Source: an uncultured Anaerolineae bacterium (GTDB taxonomy: Bacteria; Chloroflexota; Anaerolineae; Anaerolineales; Villigracilaceae). From it: 50,537 nt of DNA. Position 1 is the stretch's first letter. Each line of letters opens with the position of its first letter. The DNA lies in NCBI GenBank assembly GCA_903838415.1, contig CAILYI010000113.1, forward strand, positions 1 to 50,537, given 5' to 3'. The position numbers and the translations under genes were made by a program. Positions 8,435 through 18,367 of the stretch are shown here, piece after piece. The notes beneath the pieces were generated by a model. That model was not told where the DNA came from. It saw nothing but the letters and a program-made list of their open reading frames with translations, and searched no databases.

Positions 8435-9607
8435 ATGAACATCGACGAACGAAAAACTCTGATCAGCAAGCAGTTTCAGCAGGCTTTTGGCGCACTTCCC
8501 GAGCTTTGGGTGCGCGCCCCCGGCCGGGTCGACCTGATGGGCAGCCACACCGATTACAACATGGGCTACGTCATGACCATGACGGTCAATCAGGATACCT
8601 GGATTGCGGCGCGGCATCGCCCGGATCGACAGGTTTGCCTGCGCTCGTTGAATATCGACGGCCAAAGCTGCATCGATCTGGACAACATCAGCCATGATAA
8701 AGATGTGCCCTGGAGTAACTATGTGCGCGGCGTGGCAAAGGTTCTGCAGGAAAAAGGCTACGCCCTGCAGGGCTTTGACGGCCTGATTCACAGCACGATT
8801 CCCTTCGGAAGCGGCTTGAGTTCATCCGCCGCATTGGAAATGGCCAGTGCCATCGTCTTTCAACAGGTCGGCGGATTTAGGCTGGATCCCGTGCAAATGG
8901 CGCTGCATGGACAGGAAGCCGAGAACAAGTTTGTGGGCGTGAGTACCGGCATTCTCGATCAATACAGCTCGGCCATGGGCAAGGAAGGCTGCGCCCTGAA
9001 GCTGGACTGTCGTTACCTGGTCAGCGAGAACGTTCAAATCTCCAGTGAGTTGCAGGTCGTGATCTGCGATACGCGGGCAGAACGCAACCTGGTCGGCTCG
9101 GAATATGACGATCGCCGCAAACAATGCGAAAGAGGAGTCCGCTTTCTCCAGCAGTTTTACCCGGAAATTAGCGCGCTGCGCGACGTCAGCCTGGATCAAT
9201 TTTCAGCCCACGCCGGGGAAATGCCCGAATTGGTGGCCCGGCGCTGCCGCTTTATCATAGAAGAAAACCAGCGTGTCCTGGACCTGGCGGAAGCTTTCCC
9301 GCGCAATGATCTCGCGACCATCGAGAAGCTGTTTTCAGCCTCCTATGCCGGAGCGCGCGATCTCTTTGAAATTGGCGCCCCGTCCATGGAAGCCATGATC
9401 AGCGCCATCCTGAACAGCCCGGGCATTGTTTCGGGTCGTCAGGCGGGGGCAGGATTTGGCGGCTGCATGGTTTCGCTGGTTAAAGCCGATCAGGTGGAAG
9501 CCTTTTCGCAGCAGGTTCACAAACTGTATCAGGAAAAAACTGGCATCGCGCCGCGTATTTTCAGCACCAGCGCTTCAGCCGGGGCCGGTTTATTGAATTT
9601 TGGGTAA
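8435..9607 (+). CDS. Galactokinase-like GHMP sugar kinase
   Basis: A 390-residue GHMP-superfamily kinase with the galactokinase layout. Motif 1 is APGRVDLMGSHTDYN (residues 28-42), motif 2 FGSGLSSSAALE (124-135), and motif 3 AGAGFGGCMVSLV near residue 340. The catalytic Asp175 (GILDQ) and Arg31 are in place. The usual GEHTDY signature reads GSHTDY: the Glu that contacts the C6 hydroxyl of galactose in characterised galactokinases is Ser37. The substrate may therefore be another sugar, perhaps a pentose or deoxysugar (inference). It is the last gene of the LacI operon, 14 bases after the URO-D gene, and is followed by strong hairpins. No galT or galE is seen in this window, so galK is not assigned. 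Confidence 0.85.
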   Translation: MNIDERKTLISKQFQQAFGALPELWVRAPGRVDLMGSHTDYNMGYVMTMTVNQDTWIAARHRPDRQVCLRSLNIDGQSCIDLDNISHDKDVPWSNYVRGVAKVLQEKGYALQGFDGLIHSTIPFGSGLSSSAALEMASAIVFQQVGGFRLDPVQMALHGQEAENKFVGVSTGILDQYSSAMGKEGCALKLDCRYLVSENVQISSELQVVICDTRAERNLVGSEYDDRRKQCERGVRFLQQFYPEISALRDVSLDQFSAHAGEMPELVARRCRFIIEENQRVLDLAEAFPRNDLATIEKLFSASYAGARDLFEIGAPSMEAMISAILNSPGIVSGRQAGAGFGGCMVSLVKADQVEAFSQQVHKLYQEKTGIAPRIFSTSASAGAGLLNFG

Positions 9608-9622
9608 GGTTTTGTCATGAGA

Positions 9623-9639
9623 GCGAAGCGTTGCTTCGC
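9623..9639. other. Small hairpin after the galactokinase-like gene
   Basis: A 7-bp stem GCGAAGC/GCTTCGC with a 3-base loop, 15 bases after the stop codon. It has no long T tract. It may assist the larger terminator 40 bases further on. Confidence 0.4.
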
Positions 9640-9679
9640 CTTTACATCGATGAAGCTGTCAAGTTCTTGGGAAGTTGCC

Positions 9680-9718
9680 TGAATGAAAGGGCGCAGCAAT
9701 GCTGCGCCCTTTCATTCA
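9680..9718. terminator. Bidirectional hairpin between convergent genes
   Basis: A perfect 18-bp stem (9680-9697 with 9701-9718) around the loop AAT. A/T-rich stem ends give A and T stretches on both sides, so it can serve both the operon ending at 9607 and the VOC gene ending at 9750. Confidence 0.8.
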
Positions 9719-9749
9719 AACCAGTCTACCGCGAATGTTACAACTCTGA

Positions 9750-10178
9750 TTACGCACCCGACAGGAATTGGTTAAACTCCACTTTTTCGCCATCCGGGCC
9801 GCGGACGGTGAAAAATTTGACGCCATGCGCCCAAAAGGGCAGAAAAACCGGCGCATCCTGTTCGAGGATCGTAAACCCGGCAGCTTTAAGCTCCGCATAA
9901 GCGCTGTCAATATCCAGAACATTCAGAGCAATGTGATCGATATGCCCGTCGTGGCGCCCGGCGATTTCGTCTCGTTCCTGGCCAGATAACTGGTAAAGCT
10001 CAATCGTAAAGTTGTCCTTTTCCAGCATTGCTACTCGCACAGGCTGATCCTGGGGCGGCAAATCGAGGCGCATGGCCTCGACAAAACCAAAACTCTGATA
10101 AAACGCCTTTGACTGTTCCAGATTTGTCACGGGCAGGCCAAGATGCTGAAAGCCTTGTAAATTTCCTTGCAGGTACAT
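9750..10178 (-). CDS. VOC (glyoxalase/bleomycin resistance) family protein
   Basis: A 142-residue single-chain vicinal oxygen chelate protein. The two beta-alpha-beta-beta-beta modules are visible: residues ~8-58 (FQHLGLPVTNLEQSKAFYQS) and ~82-138 (HIDHIALNVLDIDSAYAELK). Likely metal ligands are His13, His82 or His85, Glu60 (TIELYQL) and Glu132 (KVEFNQ). Such proteins act as dioxygenases, epimerases, isomerases or antibiotic-binding proteins, and the substrate cannot be inferred. A clear AAGGAG site precedes ATG 10178. It follows the HAD gene by 24 bases on the same strand, so the two are probably one transcript. Confidence 0.85.
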   Translation of the reverse strand: MYLQGNLQGFQHLGLPVTNLEQSKAFYQSFGFVEAMRLDLPPQDQPVRVAMLEKDNFTIELYQLSGQERDEIAGRHDGHIDHIALNVLDIDSAYAELKAAGFTILEQDAPVFLPFWAHGVKFFTVRGPDGEKVEFNQFLSGA

Positions 10179-10202
10179 AAACAGCTCCTTTTTTACAAAA
10201 AA

Positions 10203-10868
10203 TCAAACCTGGGAAATTCCCAATATCATTCCCAATTGGTCAAAAGACTCGGCCAGCACATCCGCGCCGGTCGCGGCGAGTTCTGCGGCGCTGAAGGTGG
10301 TGGTAATGGCGGCAACGACACAGCCTGCCGCTCTGGCAGATTGAATACCATTGGGCGAATCCTCGATGACGAGGGTCTCGTGGGGAAGAACATGGAGGGC
10401 GCCCATGGCTTTGAGATACGGTTCGGGGTGAGGCTTGTGTTGGGCGGTATCCGCACCGGTGACAATGGCATCAAACCAGCGCTCGAGATGGAACTTTTGC
10501 GCCGCCAGCGAGAAATCCCGTCCGGTGGCGGAGGTGGCCAGGCCAAGTTTTTTGTATCCAGCCCGTGCCGCGTCGATGAAATTGACCACACCCGGCACCA
10601 GCTGAATATCATCAAACAAGTTCAAATACTGCTGGCGTTTATACACATCCATTTCGTCGGAATTGGCGCGGCCATGCGCAAACCGGGCCGCCACGTAATC
10701 AAAAAAAGCCAGGTCGGTGCGTCCCTTGAAATCGGAGAGCAGCCCATCCGGGTAGGGAATTTGAAAATGCTCGAGCGTAAGATGCTTCGCCTGAGCGTGC
10801 AAAGGTTCCGAGTCAATGATGACTCCGTCAAAATCAAAGATACAGGCTGCGAAGTGATTGTTATGCAT
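10203..10868 (-). CDS. HAD-superfamily hydrolase, beta-phosphoglucomutase-like
   Basis: A phosphatase or phosphoglucomutase of HAD subfamily IA. Motif I is FDFDGVIIDSEP with both catalytic Asp residues, a helical cap follows, motif II/III are seen as LGLATSATG and KPHPEPYLKA, and motif IV is VIEDSPNGIQSARAAG. The start was moved to ATG 10868 (MHNNHFAACIFDFDG, 221 residues) rather than the upstream GTG at 10886, because the HAD fold begins right after it. A possible promoter on this strand (TTGACG 10900-10905, 17-base spacer, TTAACT 10877-10882) would give a nearly leaderless mRNA. It heads a two-gene unit with the VOC gene. The substrate is probably a small sugar phosphate, by family analogy. 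Confidence 0.87.
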   Translation of the reverse strand: MHNNHFAACIFDFDGVIIDSEPLHAQAKHLTLEHFQIPYPDGLLSDFKGRTDLAFFDYVAARFAHGRANSDEMDVYKRQQYLNLFDDIQLVPGVVNFIDAARAGYKKLGLATSATGRDFSLAAQKFHLERWFDAIVTGADTAQHKPHPEPYLKAMGALHVLPHETLVIEDSPNGIQSARAAGCVVAAITTTFSAAELAATGADVLAESFDQLGMILGISQV

Positions 10869-11024
10869 TGACGGCAAGTTAAGCACATAAACACTTTATC
10901 GTCAAGATAACTTGCTCAAATCAACCAGGCTTTCTTCGTATTGAGAGTGGCAAACTCTGAAGAAGTCTCCGCGTATCCTTTCAGCCCAAACCGGGTTCCG
11001 CTGATCGAAGGAACTCAATCACCT

Positions 11025-11639
11025 ATGCTGCGTAAGATCCTGCTCGTCACATCCGGCTTATTCCACCCGCCGTATTTCGGACGGATGGCTGTGCACTTAG
11101 CGCTCAAGTCAATGGATGGATTCGCTTTTCAACATATCTCAGCGCTGGGGAAGTTACCCGCCAACCTGGGTGACTTTTCGGCGATGGTGCTTTATTTTCA
11201 CCACAAAACCATCCCGGATGCGGCGCTCAAGCAGTTGGAGGGTTTTGTCAGCAGCGGCGGTGGAATCCTGGCGATCCATTCGGCGACGGCCTCCTTCAAG
11301 GCTGCGAAAGGTTACTTTGACATTCTCGGCGGTCGTTTCAGCGGGCACGGCCCGGTGCAGGATTTTGAAATTGTCGGGCAGCAAACTGGCATTTTTGATG
11401 GGGTCATGCCGTTTCGCATCAAAGATGAACTCTATCTGCACGAACTCCAGCCCGGGATCGAGGTTCATTACACAGCCAGTCTCCAAGGACAGCATATCCC
11501 GGTAGTGTGGACCTATCGTTACGGTCGAGGCAAAATCTGTTACGCGGCGCCGGGACACACTGTCGAGAGTATGAAGCATCCCGCCATGCAGGAAATCTTG
11601 CGACAAGGGCTTAAGTGGACGTGCCGTGATGATGACTAA
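11025..11639 (+). CDS. ThuA-like domain protein
   Basis: A 204-residue protein of the ThuA-like family (glutamine-amidotransferase-like fold), named after a trehalose-utilisation protein of rhizobia. The core is recognised by SSGGGILAIHSATASF, FSGHGPVQDFEI and a C-terminal PVVWTYRYGRGKICYAAPGH, the usual end of ThuA domains. The reading frame is open from 10941, but the fold starts at MLRKILLVTSG, so ATG 11025 is chosen; GAAGGA lies about 13 bases upstream. It overlaps the start of the Gfo/Idh/MocA gene. ThuA and Gfo/Idh/MocA proteins are frequent partners in sugar oxidation clusters; the exact reaction is not known. Confidence 0.85.
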   Translation: MLRKILLVTSGLFHPPYFGRMAVHLALKSMDGFAFQHISALGKLPANLGDFSAMVLYFHHKTIPDAALKQLEGFVSSGGGILAIHSATASFKAAKGYFDILGGRFSGHGPVQDFEIVGQQTGIFDGVMPFRIKDELYLHELQPGIEVHYTASLQGQHIPVVWTYRYGRGKICYAAPGHTVESMKHPAMQEILRQGLKWTCRDDD

Positions 11640-12654
11640 AAAAATGAGAATCGCCATCGTCGGATGCGGAGACATTGCCGGGTTTACGGCAATGTTTGCC
11701 CGCTTGAATCGAAACATCGTCATGACCGCCTGCTGTGATGTTTCGCGGGAGCGCGCCGAAGCCTTTTCCAGACGACACGGAATCGCGCAAGTCTTCACAG
11801 ATTACGCCAAAATGCTGGCGAACGCGCCCCTGGATGCGGTTTACCTGGCGGTTCCACACAATTTGCACTTTGAAATGATGCAACTGGCGATTGCGGCGGG
11901 CAGGCATATCCTGGTTGAGAAACCATTCACACGGCTGCAGGCCGAAGGCATAGAAATTGTGCAAATGGCGGAAAACGCCGGGGTGAAAGTGGCGGTAAAT
12001 TACCAATATCGCTATGACGCAGGCTGTTTCCGCCTGGCGCGCGCCGTGCAAAGCGGACAAATTGGCGAGGTACGCCACGCGCGCATCAATATTCCCTGGC
12101 ACCGCGAGCCGAATTATTTTGAAATGTCAACCTGGCACAAGAGCATGGCCCAGGCAGGTGGCGGGACGCTCATCACACAGGGCAGTCACTTTTTGGATGT
12201 GACGCTGTGGGCCTGCGGAAGCCATCCAGCACATGCCATCGGGATGACCGCGCAGCGAGTATTCAAGAGCGTTGAAGTGGAAGACCTGGCAATGGGCATT
12301 CTTGAATTGGAAAACGGGGCTTTGATAGAACTATGCAGTTCGATGGCGACGGCAAGTGAGCAGGCGACCTCCATCGAAATTTACGGTTCAAAAGGCACCG
12401 CAATCTACACGGACCATCCCTGGCCGCGGGTACGCTTTATCGGTATCAGGGTGAAAGCTGAAGCTGTGCCAATTTTGGGGCTGCACGCTCTCCAGCGCAG
12501 CATCGAGGGATTCAGACGCTGGGTGGATGGTGGGAATCCGCACCTGGTGACGGGGCGTGAGTCGCTGCCCGTGCTGGCAGCGGTGGAGGCGATCTATCGG
12601 TCGGCGCGCAGCGGTAAGCGGGAGCCGGTTGAAGCGGGCAAAATTTCCATTTAA
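11632..12654 (+). CDS. Gfo/Idh/MocA-family NAD(P)-dependent oxidoreductase
   Basis: A ~340-residue dehydrogenase. The N-terminal Rossmann fold has the dinucleotide loop VGCGDIAG, and the family motif EKPF (HILVEKPFTR) is present. The C-terminal alpha/beta domain contains GGGTLITQGSHFLDV with the likely catalytic or substrate-binding His. Members oxidise or reduce sugars, inositols and related polyols. The start is uncertain: GTG 11626, ATG 11629, ATG 11632 and ATG 11644 are all in frame, and the last would start directly with MRIAIVGCG. The gene overlaps the end of the ThuA-like gene, so translation is probably coupled. No transporter accompanies the pair. Confidence 0.9.
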   Translation: MTKKMRIAIVGCGDIAGFTAMFARLNRNIVMTACCDVSRERAEAFSRRHGIAQVFTDYAKMLANAPLDAVYLAVPHNLHFEMMQLAIAAGRHILVEKPFTRLQAEGIEIVQMAENAGVKVAVNYQYRYDAGCFRLARAVQSGQIGEVRHARINIPWHREPNYFEMSTWHKSMAQAGGGTLITQGSHFLDVTLWACGSHPAHAIGMTAQRVFKSVEVEDLAMGILELENGALIELCSSMATASEQATSIEIYGSKGTAIYTDHPWPRVRFIGIRVKAEAVPILGLHALQRSIEGFRRWVDGGNPHLVTGRESLPVLAAVEAIYRSARSGKREPVEAGKISI

Positions 12655-12780
12655 CGGCGGGAAGCACCACGGGTAAGTCACATCCAATTGAAAAATTATC
12701 AGCCTGAACCCCATCCCAAAAACCCTGACGGCCAGCCATCAGATTTGTAAGGCTGCCCTTTCGGTTGGGATTGTGTCTTT

Positions 12781-15700
12781 ATGCCTGCGAATAAACTTAT
12801 AATAAGCTTGTGCAAAGGGTTTTACTCATACCTAGGAAAGCGCTTGAAAAATCCACACTTTTTATCAATGGTTCGCCGCCTGGCTGAAATTGTCCTGGTT
12901 GCAATCTTTTATTATCTGACAGCCCGACTGGGTTTTTCCCTGGCGTTGCCGCCCGGTAATGTCACGATACTATGGCCTCCATCCGGGCTGGCGCTGGCGA
13001 GCGTCATCTTGTGGGGCTGGCCAATGGGGGCTGGAATTTTTGCCGGGGCCTTCCTGGTCAATTTGGGAACGGTAAGCGGGGCAAACTCGCTGCCTGTGGC
13101 CGCCGCCATCGCCACGGGATCGACGTTACAGGCTTTGCTGGGAGCCTGGTTGCTCCAGCGCTTCATCAAGCCACTTCCACCTGAAACAATTCGTCATACA
13201 CTTCTGGTAATCGTCATCACTTCCGTGGTTACCTTGCTTGCCCCGGCAGTGGGCGTAACCAGCCTGTGCCTGGCAGGAACAGCGCCGTGGCACAACTATG
13301 GCACGCTGCTGTGGACATGGTGGCTGGGCGATTTTATCGGCATCCTGGTATTCGCGCCGCCGCTGATCATCTGGCTCAAAAACAACCGCAAGCAAAATAC
13401 CCGCGAACCTTATCTGTGGCCGATCACCTGTTCCATCATCGGACTGGCCTTGTTTGCCTTTGTTCTGATCAGGAATATCGAACAACAAAAGGTGCTCGAG
13501 CGGCAGCAGCGGGATGCGATCGAAATGGCTGACGTCCTTCAAAATGCGATCAATCATGAAATCTATGCCCTGACTGCAATCCGCGCATTCTATGGATCTT
13601 CACAAGAAGTTAATCGCGAAGAATTCAGCTCTTTTACGGCCTCGCTACTTTCCAACTCTCCCGAAACATCGGGGCTTGAATGGGTGCGGCGCACAACTCA
13701 AGCTGAGCGCCCGGGCTTTGAGCAATCGTTCCGCGAACTGGGTTATGCTGATTTTTCGATCTATGAAAAAGATGCCGCTGGAAACAACATTCCGGTTGCG
13801 ATTCGCGCTGAATATTTCCCCGTCACGCTGATCGAACCCTTCACCCCCAATCAGGCCGCATTCGGTTTCGACCTTGGCTCGAACCAGGAGCGCCTGTCAG
13901 CCATCAATCGGGCGCGCGACAGCGGCGAACCAACCACAACCGGTCCCATTCATCTGGTACAGGAAACCGGCAACCAGATCGGCATTCTAATCATGATGCC
14001 GATCTATCTGAATGGAGCTCGCACCGACACGCTCGAAAGCCGCCGCGCCAATCTGCAAGGCCTGGCGATTGGCGTGTACCGCATGGGAATTTTGGCTGTG
14101 AATGCGCTCAAAGACATCACTCGCCATGACATTGAGCTGTATATTTACGATATCTCGGAGGCCAGCAACCCACAGTTCCTGGCTTTCTATCCTTCCATAA
14201 CCGGTGCCCAATCGCTGCCAGAGAGTGGACCACCCACGCCTTCGGCCATACAGATTGGGATGATCCAAACCGAAACCTGGCAGATTGGCGGTCGCGATTG
14301 GATGATAGTCGCACGCCCGGGTCCCGCCTACGAACATTACTCAAACGAATGGGCAGCCTGGGTAAGTCTGCTGGTTGGATTTGTGCTGGCAGGCACCTTC
14401 CTGACGTATGTTGCCTCCCGCCAGAGAACGGAAGCAGCCCTGACACGCTCCGAAGCCCAATTCCGCACGCTCTTTGAGAACATCCCGATGAGCGGCGTCA
14501 TCTATCGGCTGATTCTCGATGAGCAAAACGAAATTGTGGACTGGGAATTGCACGAAATCAATGAAGCGGGCGCCGCTGATATCCACCAAAGCCCATCCGA
14601 GCTGATCGGCAAGCGCGCTTCCGACCTGTTCGGCGCCGAGGTCATGAAACCGTATCTGGAACAGTGCCGAACCGTGGTCGCATCCGGGCAGGCTCAACAA
14701 ATCGAAACCCATTTTTCCCACAACGACAAGTATTATCTGACCGCCTTGTTCACAATTGGGACTGATTTCTACGCCAACGTGAGCATTGACGTTACCGAAA
14801 GCAAACAGGCCGAACAGGCCTTGCGCGAGAGCGAAGCGCGCTACAAGAGCCTGTTCGAAAATAACCAGGCCGTCATGCTGATTATTGATCCAGACAGCGC
14901 CTACATCGTGGATGCCAATGCCGCCGCAACTGAGTACTATGGCTGGAGTCGCGAAGAACTGCTGAAAAAGAAAATCAGCCAAATCAACACGCTGACCCCC
15001 GATGAGATTAATAATGCCTTGCAAGAGTCTAAAGCTCAAAATCGCAATCACTTTTTCTTCAAACACTGCCGGGCGGATGGTTCCATCCGCGACGTGGAAG
15101 TTTATAGCGGGCCGCTGGTGCTGGCAGGCAAACATTTGCTCTATTCCATCATTCACGACATCGCCGAGCGCAAACTGGCAGAAGAACAATTGCGCGCCAG
15201 TAATGAACGCTTCAGCCAACTCGCCAATAACATTCAGGAAGTGTTCTGGATGTTCGATCTGGCTGCTCAAAAGATTAGCTACATCAGCCCGGCCTACGAG
15301 ATTATTTGGGGGCGTACTTGCGCAAGTCTGTATCAAGACTCGCGCGAATACTACCAAAGCATCCTGCCTGAAGATCAGCCAATCATGATTGACGCGCTGG
15401 AAAAACAAGCCCAGGGCCAGCGCACCGAAATCGAATATCGCATCCAAAAACCCGATGGCAGCGTCCGCTGGGTGTGGGATCGCAGTTTCCCAATTTTTGA
15501 TAAAAAGGGAATATTGACCACCAATGCCGGGGTCGCAACCGATATCACGGAGATTAAAACCACCCAGCGTGAATTGGAGGCGTTGAACAGCGAACTCGAA
15601 GAGCGCGTCGAGGAGCGCACCGCGCAGGTCCGCCAGAGCGAAACAACCTATCGCGCCCTGTTCGAGAACTCAAATGATGGGATTTTCTTAATCTCTCCCG

Positions 15701-17205
15701 AAGGGGTTGAGTTACAGGCCAACCACCAGGCGCTTGATATGCTCGGCTACACCCAGGAAGAGTGGAACACCATCAACAACAATCAATTGGTGCCCTTTGA
15801 CCAGCAGCAGAACGCCGATGAGAATTTTCAAGCCGCGGTTCGCGGGGAATACGTGCCGCTTTACGAGAGAACCTTGCTGACGAAAGACGGAAAAAAGATC
15901 GAGACGGAAATTAACCTTTCTGCTGTGCGAGATGCCAGTGGAAAAGCGATTCTCGTGCAAGGCGTGGTCCGTGACATCACCGAACGTAAAAAAGCCGAAG
16001 AAGCCCTGCGCAGCAACCGCGATAAGTTGAGCGCCGCCAACGCTGCGCTCGAAAAAGCCTCGCGTCTGAAAGATGAATTCCTGGCAAGTATGAGCCATGA
16101 ATTGCGCACGCCGCTAACCGGCGTACTCGGGCTCGCCGAAGTCTTACAGCTGCAAACCCATGGATCGCTCAATGAAAAACAACTCAGAGCCTTGAAGGGC
16201 ATCGAGAACAGCGGACGGCACTTGCTCGAACTGATCAACGATATTCTCGACCTATCCAAGATTGAAGCCGGAAAGCTGGATATGCGGTTGGAGGCCTGTT
16301 CGGTGGCAGATCAATGCCGGGCCAGCCTGCAACTCGTGAAAGGCATGGCCAATCAAAAGAACCAAAAAATTGACTTCCAGATGCAGCCCGCCTCCATCAC
16401 CCTGCGCGCCGATGCCCGGCGCCTGAAACAAATGCTGGTCAACCTGCTCAGCAATGCCATCAAGTTCACCCCCGAAGGTGGAGAGTTGGGATTGGATGTT
16501 AATCTCAACGAGGACGAGAAAACGGTCATTTTCAGCGTTTGGGACGAAGGCATCGGCATCCAGCCACAAGAATTGGGCACCCTTTTCAGACCCTTTGTCC
16601 AACTGGATAGCAGCCTGGCGCGGCAATATACCGGGACAGGCCTCGGGTTGTCGCTGGTAAAACGGATGGCAGAACTGCTTGGAGGTAGTGTCCGGGTCGA
16701 AAGCACACCCAAGCTCGGCAGCCGCTTCACCATCATCCTGCCCTGGTCTGAAGATGTGACACAGCCTGTCCCGGATTTGTCTGAAGACAGCCCAGACCTC
16801 CTGACTTGGGCGCGAAACACTGCTCCGTTGATTTTGATGGCCGATGACAATGAGATCAGCCTCGAAATAATCACCGGTCTTCTGGAATCGACCGGCTGTC
16901 GGGTGATTTCGGCGCGCAGCGGCTACGAGTTATTCGAACGCACCCCCACCATCCAACCCGACATCATCCTGGTGGACATTCAGATGCCCGGCATGGACGG
17001 GATGGAAACCATCCGCCTGCTGCGCTCCCACATCGACCCAGCGATTGCTTCAATCCCGATTATCGCCGTCACGGCGCTGGTCATGCCCGGTGACAGGGAA
17101 CGCTGCATGGCAGCGGGCGCGGATGAATATGTCAGTAAACCCATCGTTTTTAGTAAGCTCATAAAACTTATCAACAGACTATTGGAACAGAAAAAGAAAT
17201 CGTGA
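12781..17205 (+). CDS. MASE1-CHASE-PAS hybrid sensor histidine kinase with C-terminal receiver
   Basis: A very large (1474-residue) membrane kinase. Domains in order: MASE1 membrane sensor (~30-235, with [20 protein letters not shown]), CHASE extracellular ligand domain (~245-510), a membrane helix (~520-542), four PAS domains (~555-680, 685-800, 805-930, 955-1080), a coiled coil, HisKA/HATPase (~1090-1325; [35 protein letters not shown]) and a receiver (~1345-1470; [16 protein letters not shown]). It resembles BarA-type kinases. The start is unsure: a TATAAT sits inside the frame at 12798-12803, so initiation could be at ATG 12868, just before the first membrane helix. The HD-GYP regulator 68 bases downstream is the likely partner. 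Confidence 0.9.
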   Translation: MPANKLIISLCKGFYSYLGKRLKNPHFLSMVRRLAEIVLVAIFYYLTARLGFSLALPPGNVTILWPPSGLALASVILWGWPMGAGIFAGAFLVNLGTVSGANSLPVAAAIATGSTLQALLGAWLLQRFIKPLPPETIRHTLLVIVITSVVTLLAPAVGVTSLCLAGTAPWHNYGTLLWTWWLGDFIGILVFAPPLIIWLKNNRKQNTREPYLWPITCSIIGLALFAFVLIRNIEQQKVLERQQRDAIEMADVLQNAINHEIYALTAIRAFYGSSQEVNREEFSSFTASLLSNSPETSGLEWVRRTTQAERPGFEQSFRELGYADFSIYEKDAAGNNIPVAIRAEYFPVTLIEPFTPNQAAFGFDLGSNQERLSAINRARDSGEPTTTGPIHLVQETGNQIGILIMMPIYLNGARTDTLESRRANLQGLAIGVYRMGILAVNALKDITRHDIELYIYDISEASNPQFLAFYPSITGAQSLPESGPPTPSAIQIGMIQTETWQIGGRDWMIVARPGPAYEHYSNEWAAWVSLLVGFVLAGTFLTYVASRQRTEAALTRSEAQFRTLFENIPMSGVIYRLILDEQNEIVDWELHEINEAGAADIHQSPSELIGKRASDLFGAEVMKPYLEQCRTVVASGQAQQIETHFSHNDKYYLTALFTIGTDFYANVSIDVTESKQAEQALRESEARYKSLFENNQAVMLIIDPDSAYIVDANAAATEYYGWSREELLKKKISQINTLTPDEINNALQESKAQNRNHFFFKHCRADGSIRDVEVYSGPLVLAGKHLLYSIIHDIAERKLAEEQLRASNERFSQLANNIQEVFWMFDLAAQKISYISPAYEIIWGRTCASLYQDSREYYQSILPEDQPIMIDALEKQAQGQRTEIEYRIQKPDGSVRWVWDRSFPIFDKKGILTTNAGVATDITEIKTTQRELEALNSELEERVEERTAQVRQSETTYRALFENSNDGIFLISPEGVELQANHQALDMLGYTQEEWNTINNNQLVPFDQQQNADENFQAAVRGEYVPLYERTLLTKDGKKIETEINLSAVRDASGKAILVQGVVRDITERKKAEEALRSNRDKLSAANAALEKASRLKDEFLASMSHELRTPLTGVLGLAEVLQLQTHGSLNEKQLRALKGIENSGRHLLELINDILDLSKIEAGKLDMRLEACSVADQCRASLQLVKGMANQKNQKIDFQMQPASITLRADARRLKQMLVNLLSNAIKFTPEGGELGLDVNLNEDEKTVIFSVWDEGIGIQPQELGTLFRPFVQLDSSLARQYTGTGLGLSLVKRMAELLGGSVRVESTPKLGSRFTIILPWSEDVTQPVPDLSEDSPDLLTWARNTAPLILMADDNEISLEIITGLLESTGCRVISARSGYELFERTPTIQPDIILVDIQMPGMDGMETIRLLRSHIDPAIASIPIIAVTALVMPGDRERCMAAGADEYVSKPIVFSKLIKLINRLLEQKKKS

Positions 17206-17273
17206 AGATGCCGGGAGCGAAGTATCCGTGCAAGAGACAACAGTAAATTTTTACGACTACAAAAAAGGAAATA

Positions 17274-18263
17274 ATGGAAACTCAGCCAAGCATTTTAGTC
17301 ATCGACGATGAAGTGGTAATCCGCGATACGCTGGAGATGTTATTGAGCAACGAATACCGACTGTACTTCGCCGAAAATGGCGTGGACGGATTTTCGCTGG
17401 CACTGCAAATGCAACCTGATATCATGCTGTTGGATGTGATGATGCCGCGCATGGATGGGTTTGAAGTCTGTCAACGGGTGCGCGCCACGCCCATACTGGC
17501 AGACATGCCCATCATCATGATCACCGCCCTCGACGACCGCGAATCGCGGCTGAAAGGCTTGCGCGCCGGTGCCGACGATTTCATCTCCAAACCCTTCGAC
17601 AGCCTGGAACTTTTAGCGCGCGTCCAAACCATCACACGCCTGAATCGTTATCGTCACCTCGTTGAACAGCGCAATCAACTGGAGCAAGCGCATCGCGACC
17701 TGCTCAGCTCCTATACCAAGACCATTGAAGGCTGGGTGCATGCGCTCGATCTGCGCGACAAGGAAACCGAAGGTCACTCACAGCGCGTCACCCAAATGAC
17801 GGTGGAATTCGCCCGGTCCCTAGGCGTCAGCCAGGAAAAATTGGAAGATATCCGCATCGGTGCATTATTGCACGATGTCGGAAAACTGGGCGTCCCCGAT
17901 GCGATTCTGCTTAAGCCAGGGAAATTGACTCCAGAAGAATGGGAAGTCATGCACAAGCACCCGGAACATGCCTACAAATGGTTGGCTTCGATCGATTTCC
18001 TGCTGCCCGCGCTGGATATTCCCTACTGTCACCATGAGAAATGGGATGGCAGCGGATACCCTCGCGGACTTTCGGGCGAGGATATCCCGCTGGCGGCCCG
18101 CTTGTTCACCATTGTGGATGTCTGGGATGCCTGCCGCTCGAACAGGCTGTATCGCGCCGCGATGCCTGAGAGCGAAGTGCTGGAATATTTGCGAGCCGAA
18201 TCAGGGAAACACTTCGACCCATCTCTGGTGGATACATTCATTTCCCTGCAGCATGCGACTTGA
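17274..18263 (+). CDS. Response regulator with HD-GYP cyclic-di-GMP phosphodiesterase domain
   Basis: A 329-residue protein. The N-terminal receiver (residues ~5-120) has the acidic pair IDDE, phospho-acceptor LLDVMMPRMDG and the Lys of FISKPFD. The C-terminal HD-GYP domain (~145-325) carries HSQRV, LLHDVGKLGVPD, HHEKWDGSGYP and IVDVWDA, i.e. both the HD pair and the GYP signature, so it should hydrolyse cyclic-di-GMP. AGGAAA lies just upstream of ATG 17274. It is 68 bases behind the MASE1-CHASE kinase and ends before a strong terminator, so the two genes form a kinase/regulator unit that probably lowers cyclic-di-GMP on signal. Confidence 0.93.
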   Translation: METQPSILVIDDEVVIRDTLEMLLSNEYRLYFAENGVDGFSLALQMQPDIMLLDVMMPRMDGFEVCQRVRATPILADMPIIMITALDDRESRLKGLRAGADDFISKPFDSLELLARVQTITRLNRYRHLVEQRNQLEQAHRDLLSSYTKTIEGWVHALDLRDKETEGHSQRVTQMTVEFARSLGVSQEKLEDIRIGALLHDVGKLGVPDAILLKPGKLTPEEWEVMHKHPEHAYKWLASIDFLLPALDIPYCHHEKWDGSGYPRGLSGEDIPLAARLFTIVDVWDACRSNRLYRAAMPESEVLEYLRAESGKHFDPSLVDTFISLQHAT

Positions 18264-18285
18264 CGTTCGCCCTAATTTCAATCCA

Positions 18286-18327
18286 ATCAACAAGGCCGAC
18301 TCGCAGGATTGAGTCGGCCTTGTTGAT
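18286..18327. terminator. Bidirectional hairpin between HD-GYP and DUF2817 genes
   Basis: A perfect 17-bp stem (18286-18302 with 18311-18327) around an 8-base loop, between genes that converge at 18263 and 18368. Short A and T stretches flank it. Confidence 0.8.
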
Positions 18328-18367
18328 GATATTCCTTAAAATCCGCGCTAATAATTCGCTGCGAAAC

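Noticed and set aside
10167-10871. 234-codon plus-strand frame over the HAD gene
   Set aside because: Antisense to a gene with all HAD motifs; composition is that of a shadow.
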